From: Croceibacterium soli
Lineage (GTDB): Bacteria > Pseudomonadota > Alphaproteobacteria > Sphingomonadales > Sphingomonadaceae
DNA: 64,000 bases
Assembly (NCBI RefSeq): GCF_009828065.1
Contig: NZ_WTYK01000001.1
Location: forward strand, 62,001-126,000
Direction of reading: 5' to 3'
The position numbers and the translations under genes are program-made. Under the pieces are notes generated by a model. That model had not been told where the DNA came from, searched no databases, and saw only the letters and a program-made list of their open reading frames with translations. Below are positions 9,655-18,154 of the stretch, piece after piece. Numbering within the stretch: position 1 is the first letter of the stretch; each line of letters begins with the position of its first letter.

Positions 9655-10584
9655 ATGAAGACTCTCGTTTTGGTCGAACACGATAACGCGGTGGTGAAGG
9701 ACGCGACGCTCGCCACCGTCACCGCCGCCGCGAAGCTGGGCGAGGTGCACCTGCTCGTGGCCGGCAAAGGCTGCCGCGCGGTGGCCGACGCGGCGGCGAA
9801 GATTGCCGGAGTGGGCAAAGTCCACCTAGCGGACGACGGGGCCTACGAACACCAGCTGGCGGAGAACGTCGCCCCGCTCGTGGCCGGGCTGATGGAGCAT
9901 CACGACGCGTTCCTCGCGCCCGCCACCACGACCGGCAAGAACATCGCGCCGCGCGTCGCCGCGCTGCTCGACGTGATGCAGGTCTCCGAGATCATCGCGG
10001 TCGAGGGCGAGCGCACGTTCAAGCGGCCGATCTACGCCGGCAACGCCATCGCCACGGTCGAGAGCACCGATCCCAAGCTGGTTATCACCGTGCGCGGCAC
10101 CGCGTTCGACAAGGCAGCGGCCGAAGGCGGCTCGGGCAGCATCGAGGAGGTCTCCGGCCCCGGCGATGCCGGGCTGTCCAGCTTCGTCTCGCTCGATGCC
10201 GAAGCGAGCGAGCGGCCGGAGCTGACCAGCGCGCGGGTGATCGTCTCGGGCGGCCGCGCGCTCAAGGACGGCGAGACCTTCCAGCAGCTGATCATCCCGC
10301 TTGCGGACAAGCTGAACGCCGCGGTCGGCGCCAGCCGCGCGGCGGTCGACGCGGGTTATGTGCCGAACGACTACCAGGTCGGCCAGACCGGCAAGATCGT
10401 CGCCCCGGAAGTCTACATCGCCGTCGGCATCTCCGGCGCGATCCAGCACCTCGCGGGCATGAAGGACTCCAAGGTCATCGTCGCGATCAACAAGGACGAG
10501 GATGCGCCGATCTTCCAGGTGGCCGACATCGGCCTGGTGGCCGACCTGTTCCAGGCCGTGCCGGAGCTGACGGCGAAGCTCTAA
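9655..10584 (+). CDS. etfA: Electron transfer flavoprotein, alpha subunit
   Basis: FAD-binding partner of EtfB. The 309 residues contain the N-terminal ETF domain ([19 protein letters not shown]) and the C-terminal FAD domain, with the hallmark stretch [20 protein letters not shown] followed by [19 protein letters not shown]. The ATG at 9655 has TTTGAGG upstream; an in-frame ATG four codons earlier (9643) overlaps that site. Two tandem family C repeats follow and may act in 3' processing of the transcript. Confidence 0.96.
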   Translation: MKTLVLVEHDNAVVKDATLATVTAAAKLGEVHLLVAGKGCRAVADAAAKIAGVGKVHLADDGAYEHQLAENVAPLVAGLMEHHDAFLAPATTTGKNIAPRVAALLDVMQVSEIIAVEGERTFKRPIYAGNAIATVESTDPKLVITVRGTAFDKAAAEGGSGSIEEVSGPGDAGLSSFVSLDAEASERPELTSARVIVSGGRALKDGETFQQLIIPLADKLNAAVGASRAAVDAGYVPNDYQVGQTGKIVAPEVYIAVGISGAIQHLAGMKDSKVIVAINKDEDAPIFQVADIGLVADLFQAVPELTAKL

Positions 10585-10585
10585 T

Positions 10586-10669
10586 CGTCATCCCGGCGCA
10601 CGCCGGGATCGCTGGCCGCCTGGTCGAGCCTGGAGGCCAGCGGTCCCGGATCGAGTCCGGGACGACGGA
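10586..10669. repeat. Family C palindromic element, copy 1
   Basis: Starts CGTCATCCCGGCGCACGCCG and ends with the arm GGATCGAGTCCGGGACGACG; inner arms GCTGGCCGCC / GGAGGCCAGC also pair. It begins at the etfA stop codon. Because etfA and gcvPB converge here, the pair of elements lies where a bidirectional terminator would be expected, but no T-run is present. Confidence 0.88.
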
Positions 10670-10703
10670 TTGCGGGCGCATCCTGGCTGGACTTTGCCGC
10701 AGG

Positions 10704-10789
10704 CGTCATCCCGGCGCACGCCGGGATCGCTGGCCGCCCGGACCGGACCTGGAGGCCAGCGGTCCCGGATCAAGTCCGGGACGACGGAT
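10704..10789. repeat. Family C palindromic element, copy 2, overlapping the end of gcvPB
   Basis: Nearly identical to copy 1 (CGTCATCCCGGCGCACGCCG ... CCGGATCAAGTCCGGGACGACG), about 34 bp further on in direct orientation. Its right arm encodes the last five residues and the TGA stop (10770-10772) of gcvPB on the minus strand. Confidence 0.88.
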
Positions 10790-12410
10790 CCTCGTAGGCC
10801 AGGACCGGCTTCCGTGCCGCCAGCGTCTCGTCGAGCCTCCGGCGGGGGGCGAGCTGGGGGGCCTGGTGCAGGCTCTGGTCGCCGCTGCGGGCGCGTTCGG
10901 CGATGGAGCGGAGGGCGGCGATGAACTGGTCGAGGCTGGCCTTGCTTTCGCATTCGGTGGGCTCGACCAGCATGGCGCCGTGGACGACGAGCGGGAAGTA
11001 CATCGTCATCGGGTGGAAGCCCTCGTCGATCAGCGCCTTGGCGACGTCGAGGGTGGAGATCCCTTCGGCGAAGTGCCGGTCGGAGAACAGCGCCTCGTGC
11101 ATGCACGGCCCGCTTGCCGCGAAGGGTGCGTCGAGCACGTCTTCCAGGCTGCGCAGCATGTAGTTGGCGTTCAGCACGGCGTCGCCGGAGACCTGGCGGA
11201 GCCCGTCCGCGCCGTGGCTGAGGATATAGGCGAGCGCACGGGTGAACATGCCCATCTGGCCGTGGAACGCGGTCATGCGCCCGAAGCTGTCCGGAGCGGC
11301 TTCGCTGCCGTCCCCTTCCTCGATCAGTTCGAACGCATCGCCAATCTTGCGGACGAACGGCAGGGGCGCGAACGGCGCGAGGGCTTCGGACAGCACCACG
11401 GGCCCGGAGCCCGGGCCGCCTCCGCCGTGCGGGGTGGAGAAGGTCTTGTGCAGGTTGATGTGCATCGCATCGATGCCGAGATCGCCGGGGCGCACACGGC
11501 CGACGATGGCGTTGAAATTGGCGCCGTCGCAGTAGACCAGCGCGCCGGCGGCATGGACCGCGTCCGAGATCGCCTTCATCTCGCGCTCGAAAAGGCCGCA
11601 AGTGTTGGGGTTGGTGATCATCACCGCCGCCACGTCCGGCCCGAGGCGCGCGGTGAGCGCGGCCAGATCGACCCGGCCTTCCGGCGTCGCGGGGATGTTC
11701 TCGACCCGGTAGCCGGCGAAAGCGGCGGTGGCGGGATTGGTGCCGTGGGCGCTCTCGGGCACCAGCACGACCTCGCGCATGTCTCCGCGCGCTTCCAGCG
11801 CCGCGCGGATGCAGAGGATGCCGCACAGCTCGCCGTGGGCGCCGGCCTTCGGGCTCATCGCCACTGCGTCCATGCCGGTGAGGGTGATCAGCCAGTGCGC
11901 AAGCTGGTCGATCACAGCGAGTGCACCCTGCACGGTCGCTTCGGGCTGCAGCGGGTGCAGATCGGCGAAGCCGGGGAGCCGGGCGACTTTCTCGTTGAGG
12001 CGCGGGTTGTGCTTCATCGTGCAGCTGCCGAGCGGGAAGATGCCGCAGTCGATCGCGTAGTTCTGGCGGCTCAGGCGGGTGTAGTGGCGCACCGTTTCGG
12101 GTTCGGAGAGCCCGGGGAGGCCGATGGGATCGGTGCGGAGCAGGCCGCCGAGCCGGCCCAAAAGCCCCTCCCCTTCAGGGGAGGGGTTGGGGTGGGGAAT
12201 GTCGGCACCGCCCCCACCCCCCGGCCCCCTCCCCTGAAGGGGAGGGGGAGTGGGCAAGTCCACGCCGCAGGTGTCCGCGCCGCCGATCTCGAAGATCAGG
12301 GGTTCCTCTAGCATCAGCCCGCGGTTGCCGGTGACGGTCTCGACGCCGGACACGCCCTGGGCCGCTTCGGGAGTGCCGGGCTTCCACCCGCTTGCGTTCG
12401 GCGCGTTCAT
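10770..12410 (-). CDS. gcvPB: Glycine dehydrogenase (decarboxylating) subunit 2, P-protein C-terminal half, with repeat insertions
   Basis: PLP-bearing half of the P-protein; decarboxylates glycine and passes the aminomethyl group to lipoyl-GcvH. The 546 residues include [48 protein letters not shown], and the PLP lysine in [20 protein letters not shown]. Residues 53-82 are a Pro/Gly-rich stretch encoded by a palindromic repeat in the variable N-terminal linker (after GADTCGVDL). The C-terminus (EDPSSRT) ends inside another repeat. The ATG at 12410 overlaps the gcvPA stop (ATGA). Last gene of the riboswitch-led gcv operon. Confidence 0.95.
   Translation of the reverse strand: MNAPNASGWKPGTPEAAQGVSGVETVTGNRGLMLEEPLIFEIGGADTCGVDLPTPPPLQGRGPGGGGGADIPHPNPSPEGEGLLGRLGGLLRTDPIGLPGLSEPETVRHYTRLSRQNYAIDCGIFPLGSCTMKHNPRLNEKVARLPGFADLHPLQPEATVQGALAVIDQLAHWLITLTGMDAVAMSPKAGAHGELCGILCIRAALEARGDMREVVLVPESAHGTNPATAAFAGYRVENIPATPEGRVDLAALTARLGPDVAAVMITNPNTCGLFEREMKAISDAVHAAGALVYCDGANFNAIVGRVRPGDLGIDAMHINLHKTFSTPHGGGGPGSGPVVLSEALAPFAPLPFVRKIGDAFELIEEGDGSEAAPDSFGRMTAFHGQMGMFTRALAYILSHGADGLRQVSGDAVLNANYMLRSLEDVLDAPFAASGPCMHEALFSDRHFAEGISTLDVAKALIDEGFHPMTMYFPLVVHGAMLVEPTECESKASLDQFIAALRSIAERARSGDQSLHQAPQLAPRRRLDETLAARKPVLAYEDPSSRT
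12165..12252. repeat. Palindromic element inside gcvPB (family E)
   Basis: Inverted blocks CCCTCCCCTTCAGGGGAGGG and CCCTCCCCTGAAGGGGAGGG flank GGGGTGGGG/CCCCCACCCC inner arms. Close copy of the element in pccA. Translated on the minus strand as residues 53-82 of GcvPB. Confidence 0.9.
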
Positions 12411-13768
12411 CGCAGGCACTCCTCGAGCGCAGAGGCATATGTCTCGATGTCCTCCGCGGTGACGGTTTCGGTGACGGCGACGACGAGGCCGTTCTCGCGG
12501 CGGTCGCCGTCGGGATAGAGCCGGCCGAGCGAGACGCCGGCGAGCACGCCGCGGTCGGCGAGCTCGCGGACCACCTGGCGGGCGTCGCGCTCCAGCACGA
12601 TGGTGAATTCGTTGAAGAAGCTGTGGTTGAGCACCGTCACGCCCGGCACCGTGGCCAGCCGGTCGGCGGCGAGGCAGGCGAGGCGGTGGTTCTCGGCCGC
12701 CAGCGCCCGCAGCCCCTTCTCGCCGAGCAGGGTCATGTGGATCGAGAAGGCCAGCGCGCAGAGCCCGGAGTTGGTGCAGATGTTGCTCGTCGCCTTCTCG
12801 CGGCGAATGTGCTGCTCGCGGGTCGAGAGCGTGAGCACGAAGCCGCGCTTGCCCTCCGCATCGACGGTCTCGCCGCACAGGCGCCCGGGCATCTGCCGGA
12901 CGTGCTTGGGATCGCGCACCGCGAACAGCCCGAGGTACGGGCCGCCGAACTGCAGGCCCACGCCGATCGCCTGGCCCTCGCCTACCACGATGTCCGCGCC
13001 CATCTCGCCGGGCGACCTGAGCGCGCCCAGGGAGACCGGCTCGGTCACCACCGCCACCAGCAGAGCGCCGGCGGCGTGGCATGCCTCGGCCAGCGCGGTC
13101 ATGTCGCCGATGCGGCCGAGGATGTCGGGGTACTGGACGACGACGCAGCCTGTTTCGCCGTCGATCGCTTGCGCCAGTGCGGCGAAGTCGGTTTCGGGCT
13201 CCAGCCTGGGCGGGGAATGCACGATGGCATCGCCGGTGAACCGCGCCATCGTCCGCGCGGTGGAGGCATAATGCGGGTGCAAGCCGCTGGAGAGCAGCGC
13301 CTTGCTGCGCCGCGTCACCCGCCCGGCCATCGCGATCGCTTCCCAGCAAGCGGTCGAGCCGTCGTACATTGAGGCGTTCGCCACCGCGCAGCCGAACAGG
13401 CGCGCGACCTGGGTCTGGAACTCGAACAGCATCTGCAGCGTGCCCTGGGCGATCTCCGGCTGGTAGGGCGTGTAGGCGGTGAGGAACTCGCCGCGCTGGA
13501 TCAGGTGGTCGACGCTGGCCGGGATATGGTGGCGATAGGCCCCGGCGCCGAGGAAGAACGGCGCCTCCCCCGCAGACAGGTTCTGCGCCGCCAGCCTGGC
13601 CATGTGCCGTTCGACGGCCATTTCGCCGGCGTGCATCGGCAGGCCTTCGATGGGACTGGAGAGGCGCGCGGCTTCGGGCACGTCGGCGAAGAGAGCGTCA
13701 ATCGACTCGGCGCCGATAACGTCGAGCATCGCGGAGCGATCGGCGTCGGTCAGGGGGAGGTAACGCAT
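12407..13768 (-). CDS. gcvPA: Glycine dehydrogenase (decarboxylating) subunit 1, P-protein N-terminal half
   Basis: The non-PLP half of the two-subunit P-protein; 453 residues, the usual length. It starts [19 protein letters not shown] and contains [51 protein letters not shown] and [20 protein letters not shown], all characteristic. The ATG at 13768 has AAGGAAAA upstream. It is separated from gcvH by a palindromic element, while its own end overlaps gcvPB by ATGA, as expected for two halves needed in equal amounts. Confidence 0.96.
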   Translation of the reverse strand: MRYLPLTDADRSAMLDVIGAESIDALFADVPEAARLSSPIEGLPMHAGEMAVERHMARLAAQNLSAGEAPFFLGAGAYRHHIPASVDHLIQRGEFLTAYTPYQPEIAQGTLQMLFEFQTQVARLFGCAVANASMYDGSTACWEAIAMAGRVTRRSKALLSSGLHPHYASTARTMARFTGDAIVHSPPRLEPETDFAALAQAIDGETGCVVVQYPDILGRIGDMTALAEACHAAGALLVAVVTEPVSLGALRSPGEMGADIVVGEGQAIGVGLQFGGPYLGLFAVRDPKHVRQMPGRLCGETVDAEGKRGFVLTLSTREQHIRREKATSNICTNSGLCALAFSIHMTLLGEKGLRALAAENHRLACLAADRLATVPGVTVLNHSFFNEFTIVLERDARQVVRELADRGVLAGVSLGRLYPDGDRRENGLVVAVTETVTAEDIETYASALEECLR

Positions 13769-13781
13769 TCGATTTTCCTTT

Positions 13782-13919
13782 CCCCCTCCTCTTCAGAAGA
13801 GGGGCAGCGAGACTTGGCGAACCGCAGGTGAGCCTAGTCGCAGCGGGGTGGTGCCTGCGGCCTGCGCGACGCTTCGCGTCGCCACCACCCCCAACCCCCT
13901 CCTCTGAAGAGGAGGGGGC
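13782..13919. repeat. Palindromic element between gcvH and gcvPA (family E variant)
   Basis: About 138 bp. Outer arms CCCCCTCCTCTTCAGAAGAGG and CCCCTCCTCTGAAGAGGAGG are each palindromic and mutually inverted. The centre carries GGGGTGGT/CCACCACCCC and GCGACGCTTCGCGTCGC pairs. It fills the whole gap between two operon genes and stops 13 bp before gcvPA, keeping its ribosome-binding site. Confidence 0.88.
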
Positions 13920-13925
13920 TTTCGG

Positions 13926-14297
13926 TTACAGCCCGGCCACGAAGTCCTTGTACTTGGCCTGGTCCATCAGGCCTTCGAGCTCGCCCGGGTCGGCGATGGT
14001 CAGCCTGAAGAACCAGCCGCCCGCCTCCGGCGCGGTGTTGACCAGCGCCGGATCGTCCTCGAGCGCAGCGTTGCCCTCGATCACTGTGCCGCTGACCGGG
14101 GCGAAGACGTCGCTCGCCGCCTTGACGCTTTCGACCACGGCCGCTTCCTTGCCCTTGGCGAGTGCGGTGCCGGCGGCGGGGACCTCGACGAAGACGATGT
14201 CGCCGAGCTGCTCCTGCGCGTAATCGGTGATGCCGATCGTGGCCGTGTCGCCGTCGACCTCGATCCATTCGTGCTCTTCGGTGAAGTAACGCGGCAT
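13926..14297 (-). CDS. gcvH: Glycine cleavage system H protein
   Basis: Lipoylated shuttle protein carrying the aminomethyl intermediate among P, T and L proteins. The 123 residues start MPRYFTEEHEWIEVDGD. They contain GITDYAQEQLGDIVFVEVP and the lipoylation site AAVVESVKAASD (lysine of ESVKA). They end with the usual GWFFRLTIADPGELEGLMD region. The start overlaps the gcvT stop by one base (TGATG), so translation is coupled. Second gene of the gcv operon. Confidence 0.97.
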   Translation of the reverse strand: MPRYFTEEHEWIEVDGDTATIGITDYAQEQLGDIVFVEVPAAGTALAKGKEAAVVESVKAASDVFAPVSGTVIEGNAALEDDPALVNTAPEAGGWFFRLTIADPGELEGLMDQAKYKDFVAGL

Positions 14298-15442
14298 CAG
14301 ACGGCTCCTTTGCGGTGATAACGGTGGGGTACGAACGGCATCGGCACGACGCGGGCCGGGAGGCGCTTGCCGCGGACCTCGACTTCCAGCGCGGTGCCTT
14401 CGGACGCGTGGGCGGCGTCGACGTAAGCCATGGCGACCGGATGCCCGAGCGTGGGCGAGAAGCCGCCGGAGGTCACCGTGCCGACCTGCCGGTCGCCGGC
14501 ATGGACGGGGGCGCCCTCGCGCGCGGCCATGCGGCCTTCGAGAGCGAGCCCGACGCGGCGCGTCGGTGCGCCTTCATCGAGCAGCTTCAGGATGTGCTCC
14601 GCCCCAGGAAAGCCGCCTCGCGCCCGGCGCGCTTTGCTGATGGCGAACTCGAGGCCGGCGCTGACCGGGTCGGTCTCCGGCGTCAGGTCGTGTCCGTAGA
14701 GCGGCAGCCCCGCTTCGAGCCGCAGCGAGTCGCGCGCGCCGAGGCCGATCGGCTTCACTTCCGCCTCCGCGCAGAGGCGCTCGGCAAGCCGTTCCGCCTG
14801 GCCCGCGGCGACCGAGATCTCGAACCCGTCCTCGCCGGTGTAGCCGGAGCGGGCGATCGCCAGGTGCCCCCCCTCGAAGGCGTATTCCGTCGACTGCATA
14901 AAGCCCAGTTCGCCGGTGACACCAGGCATGACCCGCTCGAGTACCGCGGCCGCTTCAGGGCCCTGCAGCGCGAGGAGCGCCCGGTCTTCGAGATATGTCA
15001 GTGTGATCGCGTCGGGCAGGTGTTCGCGCAAGTGGCCGATGTCGTCCCACTTGGTCGCCCCGTTGACCACGAGATAAAAGGCGGGCTCGCCCCCCTCCCT
15101 GGTGACGTTGGTCACCATCAGGTCGTCGAGAATGCCGCCGTCCTCGCCGAGCAGCAGCGAATAGCGGATGCGGCCCCGCTTGAGGGACGAGACATCCGCC
15201 GGCAGCAGCGCCTCGAGCGCCTCAGCCGCTCCTTCTCCCGTGACGATAAGCTGGCCCATGTGGCTGACGTCGAACAGGCCGGCGTGCTGCCGCGTCCATT
15301 CGTGCTCCGCCAGGATGCCTTCGTACTGGATCGGCATCTCGTAGCCGGCGAAGCCGACCATTCGCGCACCGCGCGCGCGGTGCCACGCGTCGAGCGGCAG
15401 CTGTTCGAGAACTTCGGCTTCGACTTCGGCTTCGTCGCTCAT
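14297..15442 (-). CDS. gcvT: Glycine cleavage system T protein (aminomethyltransferase)
   Basis: Transfers the methylene unit from aminomethyl-lipoyl-GcvH to tetrahydrofolate, releasing ammonia. The 381 residues contain LDAWHRARGARMVGFAGYEM, GLFDVSHMGQ (folate/catalytic region), RSGYTGEDGFEISV, GLGARDSLRLEAGLPLYGHD and a C-terminal barrel (TSGGFSPTLGHPVAMAY). I chose the ATG at 15442 (MSDEAE), with a GGGA site upstream; an ATG two codons earlier (15448) is also possible. Longer starts would run into the riboswitch and are rejected. First gene of the operon. Confidence 0.95.
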   Translation of the reverse strand: MSDEAEVEAEVLEQLPLDAWHRARGARMVGFAGYEMPIQYEGILAEHEWTRQHAGLFDVSHMGQLIVTGEGAAEALEALLPADVSSLKRGRIRYSLLLGEDGGILDDLMVTNVTREGGEPAFYLVVNGATKWDDIGHLREHLPDAITLTYLEDRALLALQGPEAAAVLERVMPGVTGELGFMQSTEYAFEGGHLAIARSGYTGEDGFEISVAAGQAERLAERLCAEAEVKPIGLGARDSLRLEAGLPLYGHDLTPETDPVSAGLEFAISKARRARGGFPGAEHILKLLDEGAPTRRVGLALEGRMAAREGAPVHAGDRQVGTVTSGGFSPTLGHPVAMAYVDAAHASEGTALEVEVRGKRLPARVVPMPFVPHRYHRKGAV

Positions 15443-15492
15443 GTTCATTCCCGACATGCGATGGCGATGCCCGGCTGGGCATTTTGTCCATC

Positions 15493-15690
15493 GCCCCCTC
15501 TGTCGGGAAACCTGAGAGCCTGGCACGGCCCGAGAAGCCGCGCTTACACCTTCGGTGGAGCGCCACGCCGAGGCGCGGTGCCCGCTTTCCAGAGTGCCCT
15601 GCGCCGAACCGCGGTCCGTTGTGCCTGAGAGATTCCGGGGCGGTTGCTCCTTCGGCGGTCCGGCTGGCGACCGGACACTCTCCCGCGGCG
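15493..15690 (-). promoter_or_regulatory. Tandem glycine riboswitch upstream of gcvT
   Basis: Read on the minus strand, the leader holds two glycine aptamers in series. Aptamer 1 (about 15690-15602): GGGAGAGTGTCC, then GCCGAAGGAGCAA, then CTCTCAGGCACAACGGACCG. Aptamer 2 (about 15600-15493): ACTCTGGAAAGCGGGC, then CACCGAAGG, then CTCTCAGGTTTCCCGACAGAGGGG. These conserved blocks and their order are those of the known glycine riboswitch class. The switch normally turns on glycine-cleavage genes when glycine is abundant. The 3' end is about 50 bp from the gcvT start, room for an expression platform around the ribosome-binding site. Confidence 0.93.
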
Positions 15691-15823
15691 CGGCCGGGGC
15701 GAACCCCGGCGGGCAGGAGTGGTTTCCACCGAAACGACCGCGCGGTCAATCGGAATTCGCCGAGCGCGCCGCAGCAGGTTCGGTGCGCCTTGCACTTGCC
15801 GGCGAACGAGCGGCTCAGGAGCC

Positions 15824-15855
15824 CAAAAAAAACGGCGGGGAAAGCCCCGCCGTTT
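15824..15855 (-). terminator. Intrinsic terminator of the 76-residue protein gene
   Basis: On the minus strand a perfect stem, AACGGCGGGG / CCCCGCCGTT with a 4-base loop (CTTT), is followed by a run of eight T. It starts about 23 bp after the stop of the small secreted protein gene, in the right orientation, and also insulates the gcv leader that follows. Confidence 0.88.
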
Positions 15856-15877
15856 TCGTCAATCGATGTTCGATTGC

Positions 15878-16108
15878 TTACGGGCTGACGGCAACGTCGT
15901 CGTCGTCGTCCGAGAGAACGATGCCGAGGACGCCGGCAACGATCAGGATGCCGAGCAGGAGACCGAAGGTGCCGACACCGGCCAGACCTTCCGCTTCCGA
16001 AACCGACGAAGCAGCGCGTGCTTCACCAGCCGGAGCAGCGGCCGCGGCAGTCGAGCCGAGCACCAGCCCGGCAGCTGCGAGACCGAGAAGCGATTTATGA
16101 ATAACCAT
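15878..16108 (-). CDS. Small secreted/membrane protein of unknown function (76 residues)
   Basis: A signal-peptide-like N-terminus (MVIHKSLLGLAAAGLVLGS, likely cut in the alanine run near residues 20-25) is followed by a short linker and a second hydrophobic helix (about residues 47-66, GTFGLLLGILIVAGVLGIVL). It ends in an acidic tail SDDDDDVAVSP. AAGGAAGGGC lies just before the ATG. It stands alone with its own terminator. I do not recognise a named domain; proteins of this look are frequent in sphingomonads, but I can assign no role. Confidence 0.75.
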   Translation of the reverse strand: MVIHKSLLGLAAAGLVLGSTAAAAAPAGEARAASSVSEAEGLAGVGTFGLLLGILIVAGVLGIVLSDDDDDVAVSP

Positions 16109-16509
16109 TCGTTGCCCTTCCTTTTTTTAGAAGCCGAAGAACACGGGAAGCCCGCGCTCATCAACTCTGCGCAATCGGCACGGCACCATTCCAGCACCGC
16201 CCCCCTTGAGCGTCATTTCACGTCCTCAACGCTCAACCATTATCCGTTTCCCGGAGCAAGGGAAAAATTATCCAAGCGCACTTTGCCGCGCAATTATGAA
16301 AACATCGTTTAACCCACGAGACGTGACAAAAACGGGTCGTCCCGTGAAAGTATCGAACCTTGCGGCGTTATAAGCAACCGGCCGCCGATTGCCAACCGAC
16401 GAGATTTGTTTGGCACGCGCCGAAGCGGCTTCGGCGCGCTGCGCTGAATCCGACATAGGATGCGATGCGAAAGTCAAAGGGCGCGTGCCGGAGGACAGGA
16501 GCGGGACGG
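16109..16509. other. 400-bp non-coding stretch between the small secreted protein and tRNA-Gly
   Basis: Local AT content is higher than in neighbouring genes (AAAAATTATCCAAG, CAATTATGAAAACATCG). This is probably the promoter region of the 76-residue protein gene. GATAAT-like hexamers occur on the minus strand (complements of 16239-16244 and 16268-16273), but none has a convincing -35 box at 16-18 bp. No coding frame, tRNA or clear RNA structure is seen beyond a short GCGCCGAAGCGGCTTCGGCGC hairpin near 16418-16440. Confidence 0.5.
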
Positions 16510-16583
16510 TGGAGCGGGTAGCGGGAATCGAACCCGCCTCACCAGCTTGGAAGGCTGGCGCATTACCACTATGCTATACCCGC
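16510..16583 (-). tRNA. tRNA-Gly (anticodon TCC)
   Basis: On the minus strand the gene begins GCGGGTATAGCATAGTGGTA. The anticodon loop is CCTTCCAAG (TCC), and the T-arm reads GGCGGGTTCGATTCCCGC. The 7-bp acceptor stem GCGGGTA/TACCCGC closes exactly, and CCA is encoded. It sits between the small secreted protein gene and apt. Confidence 0.96.
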
Positions 16584-16682
16584 TTGCTCCGGGAGCGCCG
16601 ATTGCCACCAAGGGCGGGGCGGCGTCAAGCGCTGTCGGGCCGTTTCGACCTCTCATGGCCGCAGGCGGCCCGGCCCGCCGGT

Positions 16683-17219
16683 TCAGTGTCCCGCAAAGTC
16701 GAAGAGCGCCCAGGGGGCGATGCCGGCGGCGCGCAGCTTGCCCGCGCCTCCCAGGTCCGGCAGGTCGATCACGAACAGCGCGTGATCGACGCGGGCGCCG
16801 GCCTGGCGGAGGAGTTCAGCGCCGGCCAGCGCGGTGCCGCCGGTGGCGATGAGGTCGTCGACCAGGAGGATGGGTTCGCCGGGGTCGACAAGCGTGGGGT
16901 CGAGCTCGAGCCGGGCGCTGCCGTATTCGAGCGCGTAATCGATGCCGAGCGTCGCCACCGGCAGCTTGCCAGCCTTGCGCAGCGGTACGAAGCCGAGGCC
17001 GAGGCGCGCCGCGATGGCGGCACCGAACAGGAAGCCCCGGGCTTCGATCCCCGCGACGGCGACCGCGCCCGACAAGCGCGCAGCCTCAGCCATGTGGTCG
17101 ATCGTCGCCGCAAAGCCGGGGCCGTGGGCGATCAAGGTGGTGATGTCGCGAAACGCGATCCCCGGTGCCGGAAAGTCCGGCACCGTGCGGATCAGCGCCT
17201 TGAGTTCTCCGGGGGTCAC
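16683..17219 (-). CDS. apt: Adenine phosphoribosyltransferase
   Basis: Salvages adenine with PRPP to AMP. The 178 residues contain the expected N-terminal VPDFPAPGIAFRDITTL, the GIEARGFLFGAAIA loop, and the PRPP-binding motif ILLVDDLIATGGTA. The start is a GTG at 17219. It lies 34 bp after the cytochrome c1 stop on the same strand, so it may be the last gene of the pet operon, an order seen in other alphaproteobacteria. Confidence 0.96.
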   Translation of the reverse strand: MTPGELKALIRTVPDFPAPGIAFRDITTLIAHGPGFAATIDHMAEAARLSGAVAVAGIEARGFLFGAAIAARLGLGFVPLRKAGKLPVATLGIDYALEYGSARLELDPTLVDPGEPILLVDDLIATGGTALAGAELLRQAGARVDHALFVIDLPDLGGAGKLRAAGIAPWALFDFAGH

Positions 17220-17253
17220 CGGACCGGGCCCCCGCGGAGGGAGCGCCGGCCGA

Positions 17254-18126
17254 TCAATCCTTGCGCTTCGGCGTCACTGCCGCCCAGATCTGCTTCTTGG
17301 CCAGGAACGCCAGGATCGTGGCGAACAGGAGGAAGCCGATCACCGGCCAGCCGGTCTGCTTGCGCTTCTCGAGCGTCGGCTCGGCCGACCAGGCGAGGAA
17401 CGCGGAAACGTCCTTGGCCATCTGGTCGATCGAGGCTTCGGTCCCGTCGGCATACGTCACCTGACCGTCGCTGGTCAGCGGCGGAGCCATCGCCAGGTTG
17501 AGGTTCGGGAAGTACGGGTTGAAGTAGAGGCCGGCCCCCGGCATCGAGTCCGGGAACGTCTGCGCCAGCGTCTGCCCGGCTTCGTTCTTGTGGGTCGCCG
17601 GATCGGTGTAACCCACGAGCAGCGAGTAGATGTAGGCCGGCCCGTCATGCCGCGCCTTCGCCATCAGCGAGAGATCCGGCGGGATAGCGTTGCCGTTGGC
17701 CGCAGCGGCCGCCACGTCGTTGGCGAAAGGCTTCGGGAAATAGTCGGTCGCCGTGCCCGGGCGGGTGGTCGCTTCGCCGGTGTTCGGGTCGATGCCCGGC
17801 ACCTGCCAGCTTGCCGCCTCGGCCTTCACCTCGGCTTCGGTGTAGCCGAGGTCCGACAGGTTGCGGAAGGCGACCAGGCGCAGCGAGTGGCAGGCCGAGC
17901 AGACTTCCTTGTAGACCTGGTACCCGCGCTGCAGCTGCTGGCGGTCGAAGTGACCGAACGCACCGTCGTGGGTGAAAGCCACCTCGCGCGGATGCTCGTG
18001 GAACTCGCTTTCAGCGGTCTTTTCGCCGAGCCCTTCGGTCGCAGCCGTGTAGGCGCCGGTGGCGAAGGCCCACAGCACCGCAACGGTGAAGAACAGGCCG
18101 GTGAGGATTCCGATAAGACGGACCAT
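17254..18126 (-). CDS. petC: Cytochrome c1, bc1 complex
   Basis: Haem c subunit of ubiquinol-cytochrome c reductase, passing electrons from the Rieske centre to cytochrome c. The 290 residues start with a hydrophobic export segment (about residues 3-25). The haem motif CSACH lies in QVYKEVCSACHSLRLVAFRN, and the axial methionine is expected in the MPGAGLYFNPYFPNLNLAMAPPL region. A C-terminal membrane anchor (TGWPVIGFLLFATILAFLA) keeps it at the periplasmic face. It follows cytochrome b by 28 bp. Confidence 0.96.
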   Translation of the reverse strand: MVRLIGILTGLFFTVAVLWAFATGAYTAATEGLGEKTAESEFHEHPREVAFTHDGAFGHFDRQQLQRGYQVYKEVCSACHSLRLVAFRNLSDLGYTEAEVKAEAASWQVPGIDPNTGEATTRPGTATDYFPKPFANDVAAAAANGNAIPPDLSLMAKARHDGPAYIYSLLVGYTDPATHKNEAGQTLAQTFPDSMPGAGLYFNPYFPNLNLAMAPPLTSDGQVTYADGTEASIDQMAKDVSAFLAWSAEPTLEKRKQTGWPVIGFLLFATILAFLAKKQIWAAVTPKRKD

Positions 18127-18154
18127 GATACGTGTCTTTCCCCTAAACCTGTTC

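Noticed and set aside
10770-13349. Extension of gcvPB upstream into gcvPA (859 residues)
   Set aside because: The extra 313 residues are gcvPA read in the wrong frame; the ATGA-coupled start at 12410 fits the family.
15443-15526. Longer gcvT start reaching 15526
   Set aside because: The extension would translate the 3' aptamer of the glycine riboswitch and has no homology.
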